From Pratylenchus scribneri (Eukaryota; Nematoda; Chromadorea; Rhabditida; Pratylenchidae): a stretch of 64,000 nt of DNA. Where the stretch lies: contig JAQSEB010000168.1 of the NCBI GenBank assembly GCA_030063045.1, positions 62,001 to 126,000 on the forward strand. Reading direction: 5' to 3'. Position numbers and translations under genes: made by a program. The notes under the pieces are model-generated. The model searched no databases. It was not told where the DNA came from and worked only from the letters and a program-made list of their open reading frames with translations. Positions 28,804 through 39,125 of this stretch are shown piece after piece (the first letter of the stretch is position 1; each line of letters starts with the position of its first letter).

Positions 28804-31800
28804 ATGATTTTCCATTCATTTAATATTTTATTTGTCTTCTTTGTCAAAATTTTCATTGGCATTTTTCCTGTAAATTTTGCCACCCCTGTTGCTGTGCCCA
28901 ATGTTCATACGAATAGTAGGAACTGAGTTGAGAAATTTATATTGTGATTAAATTTAAGATTTGCCCGTTCATAAGGTAATTACTGCGCAACACCATTTGG
29001 CCAAGGGTCGTTCCTTTTTGAACAATTTTTTGGAAATGCCAAAGCAGCAACACAAATCACCTTCAATTATACTCCATAGAAGGAGAAATCAACAGCGGCG
29101 GGCCCATTTGCTAATGGCAAATGCCTATGGCAATGGAGGTGCCAATTCCAATAATTACGATGATTTTTGGGATGATGATGAGCGTAATGAGCAAATGAAT
29201 TCAGTTCCTGATGAAAGTCCAGACAGGGGGAATGGTCAGACAGAAAATGGGTGGAATAATATTATTATTATTTTTAAAATTAATTCATTTAAAAATATTG
29301 TATTTATTTTAAATTTAATTCAAATTATTAAATTTATTTAATTTTAATTAAAAATATTAAATAAATTTTATAATTTAATATTTTAATAAATTAATATAAA
29401 TTTTACAGAGTTTTATTGGCTAGACAATGATGGCAATAAAGAAAATGGGAAAAGAGGTGATTTAAAAATATTTTTATTAAAAAACTAACATTTAAAATCA
29501 TTAATAATTAATGAAGATTTTACGGAGGAGGAAAGAATGCGCAAAATGGACGAAATGGAAGGTCCAATTTTTCGGAGATTTTTCCACAATTTGCGCGGTG
29601 GAATGCCAAATGTCGATGCTGCCCATAGGGAATATCATGAATTAGCCGAAAAAGATTTTCAATATTTATATGAAATTCGAGAATTGATTGATAATTTTGG
29701 CAATTTTTATGGGACAAAATTGAAGGAAATTGCAAGAAAGCAGGATTTTTATGCAATTTGATTTTTTTTAATTTTCTCCTTTTTAAGAATTTTAATATAA
29801 AAATTTTTTATTTTTTTTCTTAAAAATAAAAAATTTTTGAAAAATTTAGTGCAGCGGATGCGGCCTTTGCAACATATATTTACGATCGACTTCATTCCGA
29901 ACAAATTTTTTGCACATTAAAAACTCGATTGAAAAACGAATCGGTGGAAAAAATTTTGGAAACCGTGGAATTTAGCAAAATTAGGAAGGAAATGGCATAT
30001 TTAAATATATTAAATTTGAAAGGAGATAACTTGGCAGAAAAAGTAAAAAATTTGGTGAAAATATTCGAAAATGGATTTGAATTTTATTCGAAAAATTTGG
30101 ACAAAAGAGAATTGGAAAATTCCAACAAATTTTATAAGAAATTTGGAATCATTAAAGGACAATTGCTGAAGACAAGAAATTGTATGAATTTAATTTAAAA
30201 TAAAACAAAATTTATTATAAAAAATTTAAGGGAAAAATTTTTATTAATTCCGGAATGAATTCTGATTTTCATTCCGGAAAGAATTCTGATTTTCATTCAG
30301 GAAAGAATTCTGATTTTTATTCAGGAAAGAATTCTGATTTTTATTCCGGAAAGAATTCTGATTTTCATTCCGGAAAGAATTCTGATTTTCATTCCGGAAA
30401 GAATTCTGATTTTTATTCCGGAAAAGAATTCTGATTTTTATTCAGGAAAGAATTCTGACTTTCATTCCGGAAAGAATTCTGATTTTCATTCCGGAAAGAA
30501 TTCTGATTTTCATTCCGGAAAGAATTCTGATTTTCATTCCGGAAAGAATTCTGATTTTCATTCCGGAAAGAATTCTGATTTTCATTCCGGAAAGAATTCT
30601 GATTTTCATTCCGGAAAGAATTCTGATTTTCATTCCGGAAAGAATTCTGATTTTCAGTCAGGAAAGAATTCTGATTTTTATTCCGGAAAAGAATTCTGAT
30701 TTTTATTCAGGAAAGAATTCTGACTTTCATTCCGGAAAGAATTCTGATTTTCATTCCGGAAAGAATTCTGATTTTCATTCCGGAAAGAATTCTGATTTTC
30801 ATTCCGGAAAGAATTCTGATTTTCATTCCGGAAAGAATTCTGATTTTCATTCCGGAAAGAATTCTGATTTTCATTCCGGAAAGAATTCTGATTTTCATTC
30901 CGGAAAGAATTCTGATTTACAGTCAGGAAAGAATTCTGATTTTTATTCCGGAAAGAATTCTGATTTTCATTCCGGAAAGAATTCTGATTTTCAGTCAGGA
31001 AAGAATTCTGATTTTTATTCAGGAAAGAATTCTGACTTTCATTCCGGAAAGAATTCTGATTTTCATTCCGGAAAGAATTCTGACTTTCATTCCGGAAAGA
31101 ATTCTGATTTTCATTCCGGAAAGAATTCTGATTTTCATTCCGGAAAGAATTCTGATTTTCATTCCGGAAAGAATTCTGATTTTCATTCCGGAAAGAATTC
31201 TGATTTTCATTCCGGAAAGAATTCTGATTTTCATTCCGGAAAGAATTCTGATTTTCATTCAGGAAAGAATTCTGATTTTCATTCAGGAAAGAATTCTGAT
31301 TTTCAGTCAGGAAAGAATTCTGATTTTTATTCCGGAAAGAATTCTGATTTTCATTCCGGAAAGAATTCTGATTTTCATTCCGGAAAGAATTCTGATTTTC
31401 ATTCAGGAAAGAATTCTGATTTTCATTCAGGAAAGAATTCTGATTTTCAGTCAGGAAAGAATTCTGATTTTTATTCAGGAAAGAATTCTGATTTTCAGTC
31501 AGGAAAGAATTCTGATTTTTATTCCGGAAAGAATTCTGATTTTTATTCCGGAAAGAATTCTGATTTTTATTCAGGAAAGAATTCTGACTTTCATTCCGGA
31601 AAAGAATTCTGATTTACATTAATAACCCTACGGAAATAACGACATTATTTTCGCTAAATTAAAAATAAATTTAAATTATTTAACAGTTTTTGAACATTTG
31701 GCCGATTTATTGAAAGATACTGAAAATTTATGGGTGAAGAGTAATTTGACGTCCACCATATTGGGGGAATTATTGCAATCGGCGGCACATTGTCCTGAGC

Positions 31801-31847
31801 AAAAAGAATTAATCAAAATGAGGAATATTCTTGAAAATTTAAATTAA
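28804..31847 (+). CDS. Secreted cluster protein P1 (copy 1 of a three-member family, possibly defective)
   Basis: Exons 28804-28915, 28959-29234, 29409-29456, 29517-29742, 29850-30181 and 31687-31847 would give 384 residues and match P2 and P3 in order and phase. Exon 1 is a signal peptide (FNILFVFFVKIFIGIFPVNF). The middle is basic then acidic (HRRRNQQRRAH, DDFWDDDERN). The C-terminal half is predicted helical, with IFRRFFHNLRGG, ATYIYDRLHSEQIF and NLVKIFENGFEFYSKNLDKR. The donor after exon 4, CA/GTGAG in both paralogues, reads CA/GGATT here. Without splicing the frame stops at 29759-29761, giving 226 residues. The KNE-SVE intron of P2/P3 is absent and an extra intron (29457-29516) is present. 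Function unknown. Confidence 0.6.
30248..31618. repeat. 24-bp minisatellite, about 57 copies, in P1 intron
   Basis: Unit GAATTCTGATTTTC followed by ATTCCGGAAA, 24 bp, so it stays open in one minus frame (KIRILSGM repeated) by chance. Variants GATTTTTATT, GACTTTCATT and CAGTCAGG group into larger blocks; the block at about 30436-30690 recurs about 265 bp later. Lies in the intron between P1 exons 5 and 6. Confidence 0.95.
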
Positions 31848-31979
31848 CAAATAATTCTCGAGTCGAGACGAGATTATTTTGTATTTATTTATTTTACATC
31901 TTATAATTCCAAAATTTTATAAAATTTTCAATTTTTTTTCGGATTTCACGGAATAAACAAATTTTTATTCAAAAATATG

Positions 31980-33250
31980 TACTTTTTGCTTAATTTTATT
32001 ATTGTTATTGTTTTTTATTCTTGGCAATTTCCGTTTCATAAGATCATATTTGTTGTTGTTATTGTTTTGGTTATTTCCATTCTATTTGATCATATTTTCC
32101 TTCATATGATTTCAATCAAATCATCCATCTTTTTATCTCCACCCTTTATTTGGGCATTGGCCAAAGGAATTTTACGCTCGCATTTGTTTTTAGCCAATGA
32201 AGCTGCTGTGGCCATTGTAAGAGAAAATGAGCCAATTGTTTGGTGAGCCTTGAACGCAAGGAATTCATTTAGGGAGCTATAGAGATGAAAAAAGGCAGAA
32301 TTGTGACCAATGAGGAAATGTTTTCCATTCTATTATCTTCAATTTTGATTTTATTCAAGCCATCCACCCTTTTCCTTTCTCTTTCTATAAGCCATTATAT
32401 TTGGGATTGGCCAAAGGTATTTGTGCCACCGCTGGGCTCGGATTGCTCGACAATTTTTTTTGAACCAAGGAAAATGCTTGCCATTAGAGAAGGGGAAATT
32501 GTGCCAGGGAAGTGCCCGGAAATGTTTTGAGGAGAGAATTCATTTGGGAAGCTCTAGAGGTGAAATTAAGCTAGATAAGAGGGAACAGGTGAAACCAATG
32601 AGGAAATGGAAAATGAGAGATTTAGAGGAAAAAAATATTGGGCAATTTTAGGAGCTTTTCCTTTTTATCAAATCACCTTCGTCATCCATCCTTTTACCTC
32701 CCTTTTCTATAAGCCATCATCTAGAATTGGCAAAAGGCATTTGGACCAAGGCTTGCTTCTCGGACCGCTCGCCCAATTTGTGTTTTGGGCCAAGGAAGTT
32801 GCCAACAGCCATGAAAAATGCGCGGAATTGATGAAGGAAACTAAGCTATAGGAGGGGGGAATTGAGCGCGCAATGAGGAAATGGAAAATGAAAAATGCAG
32901 AGAAAAGAAATATTGGCCAATTTGAAGAGGACCTTTTTTTGTTCCATCCGGTCGCCCTTCAATTCATATGATTTTATTCAAGTCATCCATCCTTTTACCT
33001 TTCTCTTTTTAAAAGAACCTTTATTTGGGCATTGGCCAAATTTCCTCCGTTTGCCTTTCAAACCTCTCGCTCTATTTGTTTTGAGCCAAGGAAGCTGTCA
33101 GCCATTGGAAAGGAAAATGCGCGGAAATGTTTTTAGGAGAGAGAATTTATTTGGAATGTTATAGATAGGGAAAAAAGGCAGAATTGTGCCAAGAAGAATG
33201 GAAAAAAGAAAGATCTAGAGAAAAATATCGGGCAAAGTGAACTTTGGAAC
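31980..33250. repeat. Four diverged about 300-bp tandem repeats upstream of P2
   Basis: Recurring phrases TTTATTTGGGCATTGGCCAAA, AGCCAAGGAAGCTG, GAAAATGCGCGGAAATG and AGAGAGAATTTATTTGG mark about four units (starts near 32060, 32325, 32640, 32930). Frames of 76-89 codons across them are not conserved between units. Related sequence precedes P3 (50640-51110) and follows the LTR element (61880-63300). Confidence 0.7.
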
Positions 33251-33644
33251 GGAATGAGTTTTGCGTGATGCCATCAAAAATCACTCGTTACCAAAAATCC
33301 GGAAGGCCTCCCCTTTTCACTTTTAAGGAATTTTCATTATTAGCAAATTTAAGGACATTCATAAAAGATCCAATAAATTAATTTTGGCATTTGGCACTTT
33401 TCCTTTTGCTTCCACTATTTGTTACAAAACAGGGACGGCATTATTTTTAATTTTTAAAGAATTTAATTATTGAAAATTGTAAGGTGAATTTCCGAAATGG
33501 AGCAAATTATTTTTGGTACTTTTTTCCTTTTACATTTTTCCCCTTTCCTACAACTTTTTTGTCAGCAACAAAAAAAAATGTTTAATTTTTTGATGATCTA
33601 TCTTCCCTAAATTAAGCCATTTGGAATATTCCTCTGCCCTTTCA

Positions 33645-36600
33645 ATGTGTTCCCTTCCAATATTTTTGTTGATTTTGGCTACTTTCTGGTCGAATTTTTA
33701 TTTCGCTTCTGCACCATTAACTTCTGTTCCCATCGACGGAGTGCCTGTTGCAAAATCGCGTAATAATTTTTTTAAAAAATTGTTGAATTTTAAATAATTT
33801 CAAAATTTAATTTTAATATTTTATATTAAAAAAATAAATAAAAATTGATTATAAATTAGAAAAATCAAAAAGTTTTTCATTATTTATTAAATTTAAGATT
33901 TGCCAATTACCCACGGCATTTTCGGACAATCTGGCATTGTTAAAACTCGGCCTAGAGCAAATTTATCATTGAAAACACAAACACATGCAAATTTCCCCTC
34001 AATGTCCGTCAATTCGAATGGCCGCAGGGATTCGACGATTATGAGAGGGGCGGCTAAAGGGAACAATCCATTATCAACCGGCTATGAAATGTTTCCCAAA
34101 ATCCATAAAAAGAAACATTCGATGATGGTAAAGGCGAAGGCGAATTCAGCACCGGACGAATCGGATTCGGAGGATTCGGCCATTTGGGAATGGAATCCGC
34201 CCGGATTTGGAATTGGGGGATGGCAATTTCCAAATCAATGGTTGATGAAGAAAAATCAGCCAAATAGTGAGGAATTTGAAAGAAGGCACATTGAAAACGG
34301 GAATGGTGAGAAAAAGGGGTCGATGAAATGTACAAAGATGAAAATAAATTATTATAAGGAAAAATGTTTTTTGAAGAATCTCCTCGAAATCTTTATATAT
34401 TGGTCTAGCTGATTTTGGGAATCTCTGCTTCTAGATGTAGTATAGACCCGAGAATAGGTTCATTCGATTCAATATGGTCGATTTAGTTTAAGAAATTTCA
34501 ATTTCAAACCAATCTGAACATATTTTAGAAAATCGAACCATTGTTTAAACCCAAACCGGTTTTGGTTTACTAACTTTTTCCAACTCAGCAAGGCCAATTT
34601 AGTTTATGGAATTCCAATTACAGACCAGTCTAAGCATGTTTTAGAAAACTGTGGTATCTTTAAACCCAAATCAGTTTTGGTTTACAAACTTCTGCCTAAG
34701 CCCCAATATTTATTTAAAATTGAATTTTCATAGACTAAATCACTTAATCGATCATGCCAAGTCGAATTAGCCCATTCTCAAGTTTCTGAGTGATTTAGAA
34801 GACAAGAAGATTTCTAAAATCGGCTGGCTAAAGACCCTGGTATTTTCCGGGAAAGGCCAATTTTCAAAATAGGGTGCAACATATCTAACAAAAAAACACA
34901 CTTCAAAATAAAAATTATTATTAAATATATTTCCTTATAAAAAATTCAGAAGAAAAGGGCCATGGTCGATATGGAAAAAAGTTGTCAAAAGTTGAGAATA
35001 AAAAGAATTTTAATGAAGCAAAGTGGAAGAATTATAAAATGGAAAGAAAAGATGAAGAAAATGGAAGAATTCTAGCAAAGAATTTCAATGAGGAATGGAT
35101 AAAAAGGGAAAGGGCCAAGGAAGTAGGCCGAAGGTCTGGGCCAATTCTAGAGGAATTCTTGCAAAAAATGCGATCCGGTGTGAATGCTGCTAAAATTGCC
35201 TACTCGGAACATCCGGAATTTTCGGTGGAGGATTCTGACCATTTGCATGCAATTTTGGATATATATTGGTTTTATGGGAATTTGAACTTGGATAAACACA
35301 CAGTCAACAAACAGTGAGTGTTGGGGGATGGGCTGCAAATTTCGGCCAATATTATTTATAATAAACTTTCTATTTCTATCTATTAAAAAATATTTAATAT
35401 AAGTGGATTAGGCTCTTTCAAGAGAAAATTTTGATATCAAAATGATTAATTAAATCATAATTAGTCTGAAAATTATGGTCAAAAATCTGTCAATATAGAG
35501 AGTGAGTTTGGGGAAGGGGATTGCGCATTTAGGCAATATCTCAAAAATCTTTTTAGTTATTAATAAAATTATCAAATCATTGGATTAATCCAGAGGTGCC
35601 AGATTTTTTTTTCAGAAATCAGACAAATTGTTCCCAAAAATCAGATTTGGGGGTCAAAAATCAGATTTTCGCCTTACGCTATTAAAAATGCTTTAAACAT
35701 GTTTATAAATTTTTTATTCAGTAAAAATGTAAACAAATCATTCTTGCGCTCCCTACAAAAAATTTTGCCCGCGGCAGCGAAAAATTTGGATTTGTAATGG
35801 CCGCGCAGCGAAAATTTAGGTCTAAAAATGGCCTCAATAGGTGAAAATTTAAGCCAAAAATGGTCCCGATAGGCGAAAATTTCAGTCTAAATTAGCCGCG
35901 CAGCGCAAAATTTTAATAATTTCGACAAAATTGGCCAAAATAAGGCTTTATAAGCCTGCGAAATTTAAAATTCCAAAAAATCAGACAATCGGGTCAAAAT
36001 CAGGACAAATCTGAGAAATCAGGACATTTTCATTTTCTCAGATTTGACTCTTCAAAATCAGGACAAATCTGAGAAATCAGGACATCTGGCACCTCTGGAT
36101 TAATCAAAATGGTGGATTTAATAGATCAAAAAATTAATATTTTTATCTATGTATTTTTACATTTTTTCAACAGTGCCACCGATGCGGCCTTTGCCCGTGC
36201 CATTCTGTATTTGCTGAATCGAAATTATGTATTATGTACGGAAGTTGGTAAACTAAAAAATGAAAGGTAGGAATTAGGAAAATGCATTTTAATAGAAAAA
36301 AAATTTGGCCAAAATATGACAGAATAATTATTTAATTTATTATTTGTTATCTATCCCTGATGAGTCCAATTCCTTTAACAAATTTAATTATGACCAAATT
36401 TTAAGAATAAAAAATGTTAAAAATAATCAAAGTAAAAAGAGAGAAAAATATTTATAAATTTTTATTTAATTTTTTTTATAATATCAAATTTTTCCATGTA
36501 ATTTTCAGTGTTGAAGGAAAGGGAAAAACACGATTATTAATGGCCGAAAATATGTTAGAAAATTATTTATATTGGCCCGGTTTTGTGAATCAAGTTGGAT

Positions 36601-37869
36601 GGTTGAATTGGCACAATTTGGGTGGACAAAATTTTGTTGAAAATCTCCAAAAAATGGCCGAAATATTCGAAAATGCGTTGAAATTCTATGAAATAGATTT
36701 GTTGAATGATGAATTGGAAAGGAATCAGGAAATTTTGGAGGATATTGAGAGGACAAAAAATCGATTGAAATCCACACAAAAATGTGAGAAAATATTTATA
36801 ATATTTTTGATACCAAAATTCCATTAATGAGCCCATTATTTAGTGGAGGCACCCGAAAGTTTATTTTTCTGCCTCCCTGCTGCTGGAATGGATTCATAAG
36901 AATGTGGTTAAATAACTATAGTTAAATGTCTTGGTAATTTGATCAAGGGCAATTAACTAGGTTAAATTACCATCAATTCCATTCAAAAGAAAATTTAAAA
37001 AATGACCATGTGATAATGGTAAACCATCATTTTATGAACTGGTACTGGTAGTTTAAGGACTGTAAAATTATATTTTATAACCTTGAATAATCTAAACCTA
37101 ATCCTACTTTATCCTAAACTTCATCAGGACCTTGCCTTACCTATCTAACCTACTCCAACAATCCTGCATCGTGCAGCAGGATTTAGTGTAGAGCAGGATT
37201 AGGTTTAGGTTAGGTTAGTATTATGTTAAAGATTGGGCCTTAAAAGGATAGGATGGAATTAGGTTTGTTAAGTTACCAGGGGAGTCAGTCAAAATTATAA
37301 ATTTCGGGTACCTAATCCATTAAATTTTTGCCTCCTCCTATAATTAACTTGGCTGTTGGAACTCATTCTCTTGGACATATCTCGAGAAGGAAGTTACTAA
37401 TTCTGGAAGGAGATATGCCATTTGAAAGCCATGAATGCCCTCTAAAAAGGGAATTTTTATTTTTTTAAACTTCCAACAATTTATAAAATAAGCGGATTTT
37501 CCTCAAAGCTCCAAAAAATTCGAGTTTATTATATCCAATGACATGTAATTTTTAAAAAGATAGATTTTCTAAAATATAAAAAAGGAAAAATATAAAGGAC
37601 ACTTTAGGCTTTCAAATGGAATATTATTTATTATCTTCTCGGATTGGCTATTGCCTCCTTGAATTATAATCTTAAAATAACTCGGCTTTCAAATCGAAAT
37701 TTTCCAATTCTCCAGCCGTTTAAAAAATTTTTTAATTTGATTTTTTTAAGTTCTACTAAATTTGGCTAAAATCGTGAATGTCACTGACGAATTGAGTGAG
37801 GAAAAAAGAGGAGAGATTTCACCGGAAATGTTCAAACAATTATTGGAATCCATTGGACATTGTTTTTGA
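33645..37869 (+). CDS. Secreted cluster protein P2 (copy 2)
   Basis: Six exons in perfect phase: 33645-33759, 33898-34305, 34950-35313, 36174-36266, 36509-36783, 37751-37869; 457 residues. Signal peptide MCSLPIFLLILATFWSNFYF with likely cleavage near FASA. Residues about 40-175 are Ser/Asn/Lys-rich and end in the motif KANSAPDESDSEDS...PPGFGIGGWQFPNQW, shared almost exactly with P3. A Lys/Glu-rich stretch leads to a helical region (ILEEFLQKMRSGVNAAKIAY, HATDAAF, YLYWPGFVNQVGWLNW, MAEIFENALKFYEIDL). The last residues are LLESIGHCF, also as in P3. No membrane segment after the signal, so secreted. Family not recognised; a lineage-specific secreted protein, perhaps an effector (inference). It ends tail-to-tail with protease A. 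Confidence 0.82.
34430..34700. repeat. Two diverged about 120-bp direct repeats in P2 intron 2
   Basis: GTCGATTTAGTTTAAGAAATT and GCCAATTTAGTTTATGGAATT start two copies. Each is followed by ACCA(A/G)TCT, TTTTAGAAAA and CAGTTTTGGTTTAC-like sequence. No coding content. Confidence 0.55.
35591..36097. mobile_element. hAT-like element, CAGAGGTGCCAGAT ends, with TCGCTGCGCGGC-type module
   Basis: Perfect ends CAGAGGTGCCAGAT, flanked by the 8-bp duplication GATTAATC (35583-35590 and 36098-36105). Subterminal AAATCAGACAAAT/AAATCAGGACAAATCTGAG repeats. The centre has the module in inverse orientation (GCCGCGCAGCGAAAATTTAG). Lies in P2 intron 3. Confidence 0.92.
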
Positions 37870-38392
37870 GGCAAAAACTAAATCGACAAAATTTTTTGAA
37901 ATTATTTCATTCATAAACTTTAAATTCTTATTATTAAATATTTTATAAAATTTTTATATAAAAATTAAATGTAAAACTTTTTATATGTTTTGATAAATAT
38001 TTACGGAAGCCACAATAATAAACGATTATTTTATAAATTATTTTAAATTCTACTTTTTGAACTGTAGCCAAAAGAATGGCTCTGGTGTTCGCCAAATATA
38101 AAAATAAAATAAAATGAGCAATGGACATAATAGCAAATATGGCTATAATTTTGAAAATAATCAACATATTGTTTTTTTTTCATATTTAAAAGAATAATGA
38201 AGAAAAGAAAAAAATGAATATTTCCATCAAAAAATGATAGAAAAATGCTAAATGAATTTTATTTAATATATTTCTAACTAAAGCTTTATTTACATTTTTA
38301 TGAGGATTTACAAATAATAAATCAGTTTTTATTCAAAATAATATTTAAAATAGATATTAAAATTATAAGAAAAATAAATGAAATTGAATATT
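37870..38392. other. Convergent intergenic region between P2 and protease A
   Basis: AT-rich shared 3' flank. TTTTGATAAATATTTACGGA at about 37987-38006 recurs near 50273 and, more diverged, after P3, so it is part of the P-gene downstream sequence. The right part (38170-38390) is the downstream flank of protease A and recurs after protease B (45640-45870). Confidence 0.6.
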
Positions 38393-39079
38393 TTAAAAAT
38401 CACTGCAATGCACTTTTCCTTCCGTCTTAATCTTAATCCAATCACAAAATTGTCCATCAATTTTGGTATAATAAACTAAATATTTGGAATTTAAAAATTA
38501 AGATCTTTCAAACATGGATAAGGTGGGTCCTTCAAAGATTCCCTTAAAAATCCTCCATTAGCAATGCCAAAAGTGAACCAAGTTCCATTTACGGAAGACA
38601 TCATTGGGCCACCGCTATCACCCTTAAAAAGAAAAAAAATTTATTTTAATTTTGTTTATTTTAACCTTTTGTATGTGTGAATTATCCAATCCCTGCAAAC
38701 AATAACAAGGTTTAATTTCTTTTTCGATTTTCTCAATTTCTTGTTCCTTTTCAATTCCTTCGATCGCAAGCGACAAACATATTCCATTATCAATTATTTT
38801 TGCCTTCGATTCTTGCAGAATGTTGATTTGTTCCGGAATCGGTCCAGAGCTAAAATTAAATTTTTTTTTAAATTTATTTTTTTAACAATTATTTTATTAT
38901 TTTATAAACTTATTAAATTTGTCAATCTTTACGAATTTTGTGGTCTCAAATTTTTAAAATTTTCAACAATTTTTTTTCCTGATTTTCGAGAGTGCTGAAC
39001 ACGAATCTGACATCCTTTTCGGGTACTTTCCCATTATCTAGGGGGCAAAGTCAATATCTGGAGGGCAGAGTCATTATGT

Positions 39080-39125
<46 letters not shown>

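Noticed and set aside
30442..31258. Minus-strand frames reading KIRILSGM repeatedly
   Set aside because: They follow from the 24-bp minisatellite unit being a multiple of three inside an intron; no start context, no homology.
31977..33164. Five plus-strand frames of 76-89 codons
   Set aside because: They lie on diverged tandem repeats whose frames are not conserved from unit to unit.
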